DNA from: Bugula neritina
Lineage: Eukaryota > Bryozoa > Gymnolaemata > Cheilostomatida > Bugulidae
Length of the DNA: 64,000 nucleotides
Direction of reading: 5' to 3'
Assembly (NCBI GenBank): GCA_964035545.1
Contig: OZ037769.1
Location: forward strand, 8,905,429 to 8,969,428
Part shown: in pieces, positions 1-22,900 of the stretch
How the letters are laid out: each line of letters begins with the position of its first letter
Position numbering within the stretch: position 1 is the first letter of the stretch
Translations under genes and position numbers: made by a program
The notes under the pieces: generated by a model
Databases searched by the model: none
Told to the model about the DNA's origin: nothing
Seen by the model: only the letters and a program-made list of their open reading frames with translations

Positions 1-6017
<6,017 letters not shown>

Positions 6018-8287
6018 CTAGAACTCCACCACTAGGTGTCTACAAGGCAATTCTAATTCATCATAGATCTATAATTCAGAACATACATTATTACTCTGGT
6101 GCTACTTTTAATCATCTAAATAGCAAAGTTTACATATACTAACGCTGTAATGGTTCACTTCTTTACTACACTTTAGATATATTGTATATGTAAGACTCCC
6201 TACTATTTCTAACAATAGAAAATAAGCTGTTCATTTGAAGTGTGTTTAGTATAGCCCTGATAAGCAATTGATACTGCAGAATTATCATAATAGTCATTGT
6301 ATGGTGGGTTGTATTAGTTCTAGACTATATGAAACTTACAATGCTGCCGCAGACAGCAGTTGTATAGTTGTCAAGGTCACCATTCATTTGTGTATTCTAT
6401 GTGGAGAGTTTATATGTCTGTTGTTTATAGCACTGCTTTATCATTTACACATAGTCACCTTCTAGCTGCTTACTTCATGAAATGACTATTTTAAAAATCA
6501 ATTTACAACACTTATATATTATTAACTTATTTATAAAATGTTTGATATTATTTATTTTTCTTGTACCAAGATCTGAAAACTGCTACTACGAGTATTTATT
6601 TCATTGTATTTATTTATTTGTGCACAAAATCACTGTTATTTCGTGCTTAAGCTGTATTACATAATTTTCCAATTTTTTTACTTCCTCTTTTTACTGTATA
6701 TACTATTTCGCACTACAAACTGTATATATTTTTGTTTCTTTAAACAGATTGATGCGTGCAACTACCAATAATAATTAGACTCGTATCTGTAAACCTTGCC
6801 ACTGTTCCATGTTATATGATATGTTGATAGTGACTCATCTACAGGTTGTGCTGCCTACTCTATACAGCTGCCACAATACTGTCAGCTGCAGACATGCTAT
6901 TCTTCAGAACTGTTTCAAACAATGTTCATCCAATTGATAACCTTTTTAAGCAGATCCTATTCTAGCTATATGTTATATTGGTTGAACACAGCTGTCTTTA
7001 TCATTGTTTCCAATTCATTCATATGAAAAGTTTTTTTAATTATGGAGGAGTAAAGACTTGGGCATGTTGCATTTTAGAAAGCCTTTTTTTCTATAAACAA
7101 AAGTATTTTACACATTTGAGCTACTGTCTAGTTCATCAGGTTATCTTTTCATTAACATCTCTTTATAATGTGGTTCTATTTGCGTTAACAAGCTACTCTC
7201 AAAATGGAGAACTTTTACTGTCTACCTATGAACATTTAAAAGTGCACTGAAAACTCCAAATTTTCTTTTCAATTAATCTAAGAATCTCATGAGTCTGCAA
7301 TGGATAAACATACAGTTGCTATTGCATATTTATTCATAATTAAACAACAGCAACACACCCACTGATACAAGTGAGTTTCCACCTGCTTCAGCTTGTCATC
7401 TGCTTGACAGCTACTCATAAATCTCCAGTCAACTTGGACTCTATCAGCTCTAAAAACACAAACAAGCCCATCATAATTTATAATTTTATATAACATTTAA
7501 CTATAATTTTGTCACATAATCTGTTTACTAGTCACTTCACATATAAATAAACCTCTTGCACATTGTAATGTAGATGCATACATGCATGCAATTTGTATTG
7601 TCCCAGTATATTTGTGTTGAAGTATGTTTTAATAAGTATTCATTGAAACTGTAACCTACAGCTGGCATAATAGAAGCACAAGAGTCTTATGCACTAAAAC
7701 ATTATGCTTAGATACCCTTAGAACATAAAACAATCTACTCAAGTTGAGTCTTGGGATTTCCATAGTTATCCAATCACACGCCAGCTATTAAGTCAACAAC
7801 CAATAAATACATTGTAAGTAATCCAACGCATGCAGCCTGGTAACAAGTAAACAAAGTCTGATATGAAATGTAATATAGATTAAAGAGCTGAGCAGTAGGC
7901 AGTAGGGCTTCTCACACAAAGGTTTTTAGTCTACCTGCTGAGGAGCTCTAGGCTACTCTTCCCACACCTTCTGCACACCTTCCTTTCCTTGGTCAGTACA
8001 TTTACTTAGTCCCGTAGTAGCTGATCCAACATTTGCAAGTTGGCTATCTTTACTCAAGTAATGTAGCTAACATTTGAGAGTTAGTAGTCAAATTTGATAT
8101 AACCTTGGTATATGAAAGTTATTATATACTTAGTTCAAGGATTTTGCATTTTTGTGTATTAATCTTGTGTCATATGATAGTAGGATATGCGTTATTTGCC
8201 CATGTAATATGTAATATCACATGCATTTCTGTGTTAATATGTTACTGTGAAATTTATAGAGATTCTGTGTTGGGTTACTGACTACTA
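6018..8287. other. Intergenic region NAGLU to FOXJ1
   Basis: No supported coding sequence. No AATAAA close to the NAGLU stop; the nearest clear plus-strand AATAAA is at 7546-7551. The FOXJ1 upstream region at about 7750-7900 carries a CCAAT box (7770-7774), an X-box and a forkhead site. A possible splice acceptor (AATTTATAG) ends at 8259, so a 5' untranslated exon may lie further left. Confidence 0.6.
7832..7853 (+). promoter_or_regulatory. X-box (RFX site) adjacent to forkhead site upstream of FOXJ1
   Basis: 7832-7844 reads GCAGCC-T-GGTAAC, two half-sites matching the X-box pattern GYNRCC-N-RGYAAC. Two bases on, 7847-7853 is GTAAACA, the forkhead core. RFX factors and FOXJ1 are known partners in ciliary gene control. 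That this element drives FOXJ1 is inference from its position about 440 bp upstream of the ATG. Confidence 0.5.
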
Positions 8288-11384
<3,097 letters not shown>

Positions 11385-13164
11385 AATTTGTTCATATTAT
11401 AAGTTTCATGGTTATAAATGTATTGTGAGCCATTAGTTTGTTTCGAACGCCCGAACTTATAGTAAATACAAACATCATAAAAATTTCCTCTGCATATCTT
11501 TGTAGCTAAAATTACTTGAATATTAGAAAAAAAACATTTTACCTACTCTGACATCATTATATAACTATAGTAAATCAACTTTACTAGTTATATAAATTGG
11601 TTCAAATATTGGTAACTAAGCAATATATAGTATAAAAATATTTTGTAACCTAAAATCAATTATTCACGATTACATAGAGACTGAAGAAACAGGCTGCACG
11701 GCTGATTCATCATTACTAGCCAAACAAGTCAATACCGGGTCACTTCTTATCATGCATTATTCTGAGTTAACACCGGCAGCAGTATAATATGCTGTCACAA
11801 CAATGTACCCATGGGTACACGTATTGGCTGCACACACACCATTGTTTTCCTCATATCACCCTTTTGATAACCTGCATGTTTCCTATGCTCTCAAGGCATG
11901 TAATGTTGGAACTAAAACAACAAAACTGTAATATAGAGCTTTGTTCAGAGAACAATTATAATTATTGCTTTCAGCTGCTGTTATTCAGTATTTGCATTTC
12001 ATTAAGTAGAAAGGGACAAGTCTTGTATATTTTTGTAAGCTTTTCTATAGATTTATTCACTTAATATTGCACTGAAATTAAATTTTGGATGCAGGCTGAC
12101 TAAAAAGTTTGGATGATGTTATTTTTTTAGTTGAGTAAAATTTCAACAAGGCTGTTATAAAAATCGATCCATTGTATGTTGCTGCATGGAAATTATAGAT
12201 TCCTATGATGTCATACGTTGTTTATCAGTGATGATGCATTGTTTACATACTCATGTTACTATAAGTGTTGGTTGCTTTAAACAAATTTCATTACAGTAAT
12301 ACATTAAAAATGTAATCATTATGGCTTATTTTCTATTTCATCTTTTTTCTCCAAATAGATCGCAGTAATTTAATGTTGTTTGGGAATAAAAATAGAAGTT
12401 CTCTAAATAATGTATAAAACACTTTTGGTAAATGGTCAAGTAGCGTGTATAGTGAAACAATTTCGTGATATATCATAATCATACCATATTGATGAGCTGT
12501 AATTGATTTTATACGGCAGATAACAGATAGAATGATAACACTGCTGGGCTGCTATTTTTTTATTTCTTGAATTTATTTGAGAATAATTTACAGCAATGCC
12601 CATTACCTTCAAATCCTGCTAGTTATAGACCTTTTATATACTTGATAATTCTGGTTTTCACTTTTCTACCTGAAAAAGTGTTACTTCTTTGCAAATATGC
12701 GATCGGCATAATTTCTATGTTCACTAGGTGAACATATTTTATGGAATGTGACAAAATATAGCTGACTGATAAGATGACAACTTCAAATTACAAGCAAATA
12801 CACTCAGTCCTTGCACACACTTTAGCGGAGCTTCCAAGTTTCTATTTTAACAAATTCATGGCCTCCATGCCATAGATTTGTTGATGATATCATATTATAT
12901 AAAACCATTCATTGGCTTCAGTTGTTTGCGTGACTTCAAAAAATGAAACCTAGAGCTACCATGTATAACATTCAATACTATGGATTATCATAAAATTGCA
13001 AATATTGTAAACATATTATACAAATCAATAAAGATGATCATCATTTAGCACAGACTATAAAATAAATCATATTGGGGATAAATTGCTATAAAAATTATGC
13101 TTACTTGTTCTTGGGTTTTAAGGCTACGGTTATTTATGTGGTGTTGTAAATTCTACAAAATCTC

Positions 13165-13260
13165 TTATAATGTAGTGGGTAGATAGTGGGTAGATAGTGG
13201 GTAGCACACCGACATGCAAATTAAAAGTCTGAGGTTCGAGTTATAATGCAAGCTCTTTCA
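13165..13260 (+). mobile_element. tRNA-like SINE candidate preceded by a short tandem repeat
   Basis: Three copies of GTGGGTAGATA-like sequence lead into GTGGGTAGCACACCGAC, and GAGGTTCGAGTT follows about 30 bases on. Spacing and sequence resemble pol III A and B boxes. A further related stretch (CTATAGTGTAATGGGTGGCA) occurs near 13397. Ends were not found. Confidence 0.35.
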
Positions 13261-15494
13261 GTCGTGAGTGTGGTGTGATGTGGCTCCTAAGGGAATGAAG
13301 GGCTGATGGAACCTATGAACCGACAGAGTAACAAAAGGGCCAGCGAAGGTCTGAATAATTGGGTAGAATGTAATGCTGTTATTGCCCAGTAACCCCTATA
13401 GTGTAATGGGTGGCATGATATTTTACAGTTCTGCCTGCTATTAAAACTCTAGCACACAGATTGTTTTTAGTGCCCCATTGACATAGTCATATAGCAGCAA
13501 ATAGCAAAATGCATGAGCTGTAGATACTAAGACTATTACCACGCTGAGGGCGTTTTCATGAATAACACGCTGCTTTACACCATGTCAACACTTTGCATGT
13601 TTATCAGACTTTTCAAAACTGACATATTTTGATTGGCTCAGCAGTTTTGAGATTACCTAATTTTTTTTGCAAAAGAACCTTATTCCTTGCCAGCATTTGC
13701 TGTGTAAACTCAATTTACCAAGGGTAAAAATGTTCTTGATTTTTATTAGACAAATAAAATTTTGCAGCAAGAAAACATCCATATTAAAAATGGAACAGTC
13801 TTGATGTGTACGTTTGCATTTGTGGTGGTTGATTTCAGCATCTGTGTTGATGACTGAGAAGTTCCTGTGTGAGCATACCTCTACCCTCTGACTAACCTAA
13901 CGGCTTGTATATTGTATTACAATATGAACTGTTTTGAAAGTCTCAGCTCAAGCGAGTGGCATTCAAATGTAAACAGTGTTACAATGCTGCCTTTCAAAGG
14001 GCAGCATTACCTGGTCAATGAATAGTCAATATGGTAACAAAAGCTTGCCTGATTATAGGTCTGCATCAATATCTGATAGCAAATATTCAAGGACTAAATA
14101 ATATTAGAAATGCACTTGATCAATATTACACAATAGAGTTTTATGTAATAATGAAATTGAGTCTTTGGTGTGCACTGCTTTTAGAAAAAGCTTACAAATC
14201 TGCTGGGGCTACCTGAGAACTGATTCTACACAGTATCAGATATAATCAAATGTAGTCAAATGCCTTTTACAAGGGTTAGAATAAGATATCATCTACAGTG
14301 TGTAGACTGTAGAGGGAACATTTCAGGATTAGTTATTATTGGAAACATTTCGCAAGCCTACATTGTTATTATAACCATATATACATATGTATTTTTATAG
14401 GTGATGGACTAATAGTTAATTGTAGTGCTAAATCAATGCATACACCCATACATGTATGACAGTAATTTAATCCTCACCAATCCTCATCTAACTCCGCTCG
14501 ATCTGACCTGTTCGGATAGTGGGATATGTAGGTAATTTAATGTTTAGACTATAATATACACGCTGTGAAGTCTATGATCCATTACAAGTATTGTTTCATA
14601 AACTTACCTGCAATGTGCAGGTAGAATAACTCATCCTGTACACACTAGACCACATCTGAGTGGTTGGAAGAAATTACAAATGGCTGTCAATTTTGTACAT
14701 ACATCCTAATTGAGTCTTAGTTCCTATTTCTCCACTTCTGTTAAAACATTTTTGAACTCACTTAAGTGTCGTTTCAAAATTCCATGCAACATCACATGGT
14801 CATTACATATAGCAGACGGTGCTTGCTATATAGAGCTTATATCGATTTGTCATTTCTTATGAATAAAATGAATATTTTAATTTATTACATTTATTTGACT
14901 TCTTTCAACATAAGCTGAAATCATATGAGAGGATATTACACAGAGAAGGCAGTTTCAAAGGCCAATCAGCACGTAAAAATGCTGCAGCTAGGTCAGGCAC
15001 TGGTTATGTTATGCATATGGCTCTACTTTCTTGCCATTCTTCATAGATAATTTAATAGACGTACTGGTTTTCATCATATATGCAATTTTGGCAGTTGTGG
15101 CTTTGCATTGCTTTGTATATTAAATTTAGCAGTGGCTTATGGTGATCATTTGAAAATTACAAATAATTTTTATAGAACAATGCGCTTGTTCTGAAAGTGC
15201 TAGCTTTACACACAACTCTCTTCTCTGCTGTATTGTTTAATTAATAGGAACGGTTGATCACACGAAATTAAAATTGAGAAATGTTTCAACAGTAAACAAT
15301 AGCTTTTAGTAGACCTACTCAGACATACAACTACATTTAGCAATTTATAAAATCTACAGCTATAATTTATGCTTTAACCCATAGTGTTGTTAGATGTACA
15401 TGCATACAGTATAGATGAAAAAGTTGTAATATTTGGTGTGTATAGACAGCTATAGGATAACCAACTGCAAGTTGTGTGATTGTGTGTCACAATT

Positions 15495-15795
15495 TTATAG
15501 GCAAAAATGGCACGGTAAAAATTTGGCTTAGGTAATAATGGTACAGGCAATAATGGCACAAATGGAAAAGTAGATAAAATGGCACACTGATGTTAAATTT
15601 ACCCAAATCCCAGACCGCCAACCCCAAACCCCAAACCTTATAAACCCCAGACCCAAACCAAACCTCCACACTCATACCCAAACCCATAACCTCAATATTG
15701 AAAATTACCTGTGCGGCTGTGCCATTATTAACTGTGCCACTTTTATTTGTGCCATTTTTACCTGTGCCATTTTTACCTGCATGTACCCTTTTTAC
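15495..15795 (-). mobile_element. Foldback-like element, copy A
   Basis: Both ends are iterated short phrases in opposite orientation: GGCAAAAATGGCAC and AATAATGGCACA on the left, TGTGCCATTTTTACC on the right. The core is C-rich on this strand (CCCAAACCCCAAACC type). Direct repeats CACAATT at 15488-15494 and 15796-15802 flank it and may be a target duplication. Core and ends are shared with copy B at 18129-18496 in reverse orientation, including the boundary phrase GGCACACTGATGTTAAATTT. Confidence 0.7.
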
Positions 15796-16920
15796 CACAA
15801 TTGTCTGTCTCAACAATACAGGTAGTGCAGTGCATGAAGCAGTGAGCTCATTTGCCTACTGCAGAAATATATTGCTTTAGCATGCACTGAGTAAAAGACT
15901 ATGCTCTGTAAATGCTTGCTTGTAACTTTATAAATGCAGTGAAGCTAAAAATTATTACTGCCCATCGAGTTAAACAAATTAATACCTCTTAATTTCCTTA
16001 TGACAGACTGCAAAAACTAAATAAAGACAACATTTAAATGATATATATTGCTCATTTTAGTACAGATGTATGTAGAGTTAAAATACGGCCTAATTAAGTG
16101 ACAATGCATACTTACAGTTAAATTAGACGGTACATTTTTATGAGCTAACTGACACTTTGCAGTGTAGCCTGCAGTTTGTACAGCTACATGCAGAGTTACT
16201 CTGCAACATATTATTCTTGAAGAGTCAAAAGTGCTGACAGGTTTTATTAATTTAATAATTTGTAGAAAATTTATGACAGCCAAAAATTAATACAATGCAG
16301 TAATCACTTTAGAAATCTGTGCAGTTTATCAAACTTGTCATCTTCTGGATGGTAGAATGTAGACGTACATTGGAAGAGAAAGTTCCAGCCAGTCATAAAT
16401 TAATAGTAAGTCTGCTATTGCGGCTTAAGAATAATGCTCCCTGTATGTTTTTTGACAAAATATTTTAAAGACCTTTTGATAAATTTTACAATTATAATTG
16501 ATTTTGAGACAAAAAGATACGACCCAATTACTCCAAGGGTTTAGTATACGTATGAAAAATAGTTCCAAGTAGGCTAGTACTGGTAAGTTTCAATTCATTG
16601 AAAAACCAATGTAAAATACCATGTAAGCAACTAATAGCTGTATAAGCCTAAAAATGATTAGTTTGTTATTATTATTTCTTAACAGACATTTGCTAAGAGT
16701 TTTGAGGCAATAAATTGGTACTTCATGAAGATTCGATCCAAGTTTTCAGCTGAAAAGATTATTATTTAGGATTTGTCTATTCATGAAAGCAACTTGTCGT
16801 TGACTATGGCGATACATAAAATCAATCGCCAATATCAATTTTATTCCGATGCTTAAATTAAAATATATTAACAGTCGCTTGACAGCAAGTGCACCTGTAA
16901 CTTGTAAATCACTTTTCAAA

Positions 16921-19900
16921 ATGTTGTGTTCAATATCCGGTGCCAAATTATTTTTTCTCTGCTTTTCATTGAGCACATTTTGCTCAAAAATACAAATTGC
17001 AGCCGCCAAGCTTTCAGTCATTGAAATAAACGGAAGCAATTCTAATGAAATTTTCACTGGAGAATGGATGGTTATGTTGTAAGTTAAAATTTATTAGTTT
17101 ACTACAAATGATAATGTTACGTTTCAGTGACTCACAACTCTCAACTGAGAGTGACGGTGACAAATCAACCTGACAACTCACGCTGACAACTCATACTAAT
17201 ACTGACAGTGGCACCACCACCAGCTGTATTGCGCTGCTGAGTGACAAAGCTCACGGGTTTAAAACTCATGTTGAATTTTGAACTTGTGAGTACAGTTTTT
17301 GCACGAGTCACTGAAAGTGAATGAGAATCTATGGAATTGGATGGCTGATTAGATTAGTGAAGTGATTATACTTATAGTTATTACTTATTAATATTAAGAC
17401 TAAGTATTGGTATAACATTAACTAGTGGTATTAGTACTAGTAGTACTACAACTAATACCTAGACCCCAGAGCTGGCTAGGGCTAGTCTTATAAACTTAAA
17501 GTTATATACTAATAATAATAGTATAGTTGTTAACTCTTATAGTTGCAGTTATAATTATAATTATTAAGTTACTGTTAGTTATGGACTATAGTATTAGTAT
17601 AACTATAAGTATTACCATTACTATATCAGTATACTATCACAGTATAAGTTTGAGTATAACTATAAGTACAAGTATTAGTTATAGTATAAATTTAGACTTG
17701 TTATACTTATAGTTAAACTTTAACTTACAGTATAACATTACCTATAGTCTTAGTCTATAAGTATAACTAAAGTTATACTTATATTAGTATTACTATTAGT
17801 ATTAACATATGACTATATTATAATTATAAATATAAAACTTACTATATTTGTAGCTTATTAGTTCTTAACTATAAGTATTACTATTAGTACACACTCATAC
17901 TGTATAGCATTAATTTTAAATTCAATAATTTTCATTCCCGATTTAAATTTTAGTTATTACAACTGCACTTACTCTTAGTTTTACTAACCAATACTTGCAG
18001 TTTGAGTTACTTGTAGTCATCAAGATTGACAGTCATTACTTATTAGTCATTGCTGGTACTCATACATTTACAGTAATAGTGACTACTCATGGGTATTAGT
18101 ATGACATTGAATTTGACTATAGCATAGGATGTCTGGTAAAAATGGCACCGCTTAAAGTGGCACAGGTAAAAATGGCAAAGATAATAATGGCACAGTTAAT
18201 AATGGCACAAATAGCAAAGTAGGTAAAAATGGCACATTTTCAATATTAGGGTTTGGGGTTGGGTGTTTGGGATAGGGGTTTAGGTTTGGAAATGGGGGTT
18301 TGAGTTTGGGATTTAAATGTTGCGGGTTTGAGTTTGGGATTTAAGGGGTGAGGGTTTGAGTTTGGGGTTTGGGAAAATTTAACATCAGTGTGCCATTTTT
18401 TTCTACTTTTCCATTTGTGCCCTCATTACTTGTGCCATTTTTACCACGCCATTTTTACCTGTGCTATTTTTACTGGTGCCATTTTTACCTAAAATAATAG
18501 CATAGGTATGAGCATGACTGAGTATCAGTGTACTCATATTTAATCTTATACTAACCCCATCACTTCACTTTACTATACGGTTTCAACCCAGATAGATGCT
18601 TCCTAGTTAGACGATTCCCACTTAGACGCTTCCCACATGAACACTTCTCAGTTAGACGATATTTTTTGTTTTGTTACAACATATAGTAATATACCTATAT
18701 AGCTGTTGTATTGATTGCTAAACATGAGATAATAGTTAATATGAATTATCTGGAATAATATTCCAATGTTTACAGATTTGTGTGGAACAGAAAAACATTA
18801 ATACATTAATAATAGACATTATCTTAATTGAATACTTATTAATGAAATATTTTTTCAAACAACAAAAAGTATAGGAAATGCAAAATTAACAAGATAATGC
18901 AGATCAAAGGACTTTATTTCAAAATTAAAAAAAATCTAAAAATGCCAAAGTAAACATATATTTAAGTGATATTCAAATAAATTGCACACAAGATACATAT
19001 ATTGGTACCAAAATAAATAGCGTCTAACTGGGAAACGTTCACTTGGGAAGCGTCTAAGTGGAAAATTTAGCCTGGCGTCTAACTGAGAAGTGTCTATCTG
19101 GAATGACACCTACTACTATTACCTATAGATTCAAACAGATTCAAACAGATTCAAACAAACCTTTACCCACATCAATAGTCTTAATCTTATGCTGTTGCTC
19201 ACTCGAAGCCATAGCATTAGAGTGGTAGTAACTGCAAGTTTTAAATCCTTTTTTTCAGTACTTTGTTCCATAATTTGTTATTGTTATTTTTTAAATTCTC
19301 ATTTTATAGTATCACAGAGGTAATTTAATGAAGTAAATATTATTAATTAACACTAATATGTAGCATTTAATTCATACTACAAAGTATGTGGTATATAGTA
19401 GTAGTATATACTATCTAGTATGGTTATATTATTAGCTATGCACACTGGTGCCCTGCCTGTCAGAGCTTGAAGCCAACATGGGAATCATTTGCAAAGCAGT
19501 GGAGTGAAGATTTGTCAATCTCAGTTGGTGCAGTTGATATAAATAAAAATTCTGGTAGGTCATTTTATTCTTGAATTCTGGTGGCTTAGAATGTGTTCAG
19601 TTGGATTGTGAGGTATAAACTACGTAGGTGTTAACCCATTTCTTTTAGTCATAATCATTAATATGAACATAAAGCATATTTCATTACTTTCTACCTATTA
19701 TGCTGATTTAAAGATTAGTTTTTTTTGCTGTAAAGTTTTACTAAAAGCATTTTACCAACTTTTATCTTGATATTACTTTATGCTATACTAAAATGTAGGT
19801 GACATATTAATTAAAAAAATAATTAGCTGAATCACAGTTAGCTAAATTATACAAAATCCCTATGAAATATGATGGTTTTGTAGATCTGAGCGGACAATTC

Positions 19901-22900
19901 CTTGTCTTTCAGTTGCCAACAATATTTCAGTAAGTGAGCTTGAATTATGTTACATTTTTGTAGTATATAGTTAACGTAACCTAACTTAGCACAGTTATTA
20001 GTAATTTCACGCAGTAAATATACAACTTCTGTTATCAATTTCAAGCTTGTGGAAGCTGAGCATTATGTGATGTAGAATGTGCAGTTATTTGGTTTAGTGG
20101 TATAATTTTGAATCATTTCATATTTCCTTTACACAAAACTTAACAATAGAATAAGTGTTATTATTTTTGTCAACTTTTTCAGTGTAATTGTATTTCATAA
20201 AACTATGCATATATTTGGAAGCTTTTAAGAACTACTGCTTTGATAAATTACGCATTATAACAAAAATATCAATTAAATTAGCCATTGTAAAGTTTGACCA
20301 CTGCTTTGAAGTTTACTATACCTACTATATTGAATTATCAGTAAAGCTACACTATATGAACTATTTCATAGTGTGTGTGAGTAGGTGAATGTCATGGTAG
20401 ACATCTATTACAGCTGCATACAAAGTAATACATACTATTTAATGCTGTGTTATTGAATAGTCATACTTTGAATGTAAAGTAATGAAACCATCATGATACT
20501 ATCTTTAACTAATATGTGTCTACTAACCAATCCTCTTCAGAAGCCTAGACTGTCTTACAGAGTTTCATTTGTGACTACCATTAATTACTATTAGTTATGA
20601 TAACCTGTGTGCAAAATTCATAGATCATCATGTAGTTTTGAAAAAAAATCAAGTCACCGTTAATGGCAGTTTCGGCTCGATGTTTGATTACTCAAGTGTT
20701 ACAGTTGAGATAATTGTGTTTGGTTTTAGTATCAAAGATGGAGTTGTAAGACTATATACAAGGGCACGCTCCCAAGACGCTTTTGTCAACTGGGTAAATG
20801 ATGCTTCCTGGAAAACTATTGAACCAATTGAATGGTGGAAAAATCCCAACAGCATCCAGTAAGCATCTGTTGTAGGGCACTAAGTAGTTATGTTTGTCTT
20901 ATCAGAAGTTTGTAACAAAATGGAGTTTTACTTTTCAAATACTCATTGATATAAGGGTTTGGCACCAGTATGTGTGGTATATAATGCATACACATATATA
21001 CTATATGCAATATAGAAATAGATAAATGAGAAACGTTGTATTAATTTATTTATTTAAAAAACAAGGAAAGCTGATATTTGAGTACCATTGTATTTATCTT
21101 CAGAATTTGAATGGGGAATCTGAAGGTAAATACAGTGGTACTCAAATATCAGTTTGATTTATTTTAATATGAATAGAGTAATAACAAAATATGTTTATCT
21201 ATTTCTTATAAAATTACTAGCTGACATGGATGCATATATTTCCAATGCAATTTTATGTTTTGACCAGCAATAAAGCTTCCCCCTATTTGTGCAATATGTC
21301 AGAAATATTTTTTTCCAATTACTGATACAAATCATTAAGGGTTTTGCACCCTAACGTAGAAGACTTTCTATGTCAAATCCTAAGGCAATAGGAACCTGCG
21401 CTTCTCTTCTGAACACCTCACTAAGTTACTCAACTTGAGGTTTGTCTCCATCACTAACCAATTATTTACTGGCTATGAAATTATTGTGTTGTGCTCCTTT
21501 TGTAGTATGAAAGGTGTGGGCTACTTCTTCAAATTTGCTAATTTCATAAAGGTGAGTTGGTGTTTATTCTACATAACATATTATATTTTGCTTCAGTGAT
21601 GGGGTAATAATATTTTATTCACCAATGCTAAATATCTATTACTCACTTGTGCAAGTTTATAGTCATAATCCTTGTGAGAGACCCCTGTTGGAAGGTTTTA
21701 TTGCTAAATCGGACTAAAGACTTATTCAGATGAGGCACAGGAGCAATTTTGATTGGATGCTCTTCCTAACATCACCAATGGCCTTTGTCGGGGTTCGAAC
21801 CCATGACTTCGTGATTACTAGGCAAATGCTTTAACCCCTAGACCACAGCTGCTCCCTCGTTAAATATCTATCTACTGCGCTATTAGTACTGAATTCAACT
21901 CCTCAATGTTTAATCTGGTGAAGCTCAGAGCACTTGCTCCAGTGCAGCAGGTAGTCATTATTTGTAATGGAACTTAAAGCTGGTCATGAACTACCAGATG
22001 CTAGTTGGAGAATGCATGGTAAAGAATAGCTGGACTACTGCACGTATGCCATTATATTAAGACTAGACAATGTTAGCTACAAAAAAGTATTGTATTAAAT
22101 GTGACAAACATTAACATATTGGATTAAAGTTATATAACAAAGTCTCCTAGTATTTGAGTAGTACCTGTCACCAACCAACAAGATTCTTTGTAGATATCAT
22201 ATTGGATAATTTTGTATTGCATTATTCTATTGTAACAATTGGGATTAATGGTGCAGAAATCCTTTGTTCAAGTAATCCAAGTTGAATAATTATTACAGTT
22301 TTCTATGTATCTTTTTAGCGCATTTATTTCTTGTGTTATATTACTCTCTCTGTACACAGGATATACATGAACAGCTCACCGAGACGCATCAAATGCCCAC
22401 TTGGATTGTGTATGGATTGTTTGCTGTGGTGACCGTAGCAGTTGGTCTGCTACTCGGGATGGTCAGTATTCCTTGTCTTGGTGTTGGCTGACTGGCAATT
22501 GGCTACACTTTTTGTCAAAAAGATGAAACTTGTTTGAATTTTTCATATCCTACTAAACGCAGACTGCAATATTCTATAAAGAATTTATTTTATAATGAGT
22601 AGTAAATGAAGGTTCCTGAGCTGTGTATTCTAATGGTACTCATACTGTCTTATTAATGTCACTGCAGATGCTAGTAGTGATATGTGACTGCGTGTACCCC
22701 CCTAAACCACCAGTGATAGTTGACCAGAGACAGTACAGTAAAATAGAGATCGCCAAGACACCCATCAAAAGTCAAAACAAGGTATGCCTGGTAAAGTTAT
22801 AATACGTGCGATTGTTGGCATAAGCTCTAGAAGCAGTTACTGTTTGCAGGTATTTAAAATGAATTTGGTACAGCATTTTACAGTAAAAGAAGGCCATTAG

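Larger units (their letters stand above)
11385..16920. other. Intergenic region FOXJ1 to TMX1
   Basis: About 5.5 kb without supported coding sequence. AATAAA at 12385-12390 is a candidate FOXJ1 polyadenylation signal about 1 kb past the stop. The interval holds a tRNA-like SINE candidate (13165-13260) and foldback-like element A (15495-15795). The rest is unique AT-rich sequence. Confidence 0.6.

Noticed and set aside
20638-20862. 74-codon frame read as an independent small protein
   Set aside because: Only its second half (from 20730) is coding, as TMX1 exon 4; the upstream part is intron before a TTTTAG acceptor.
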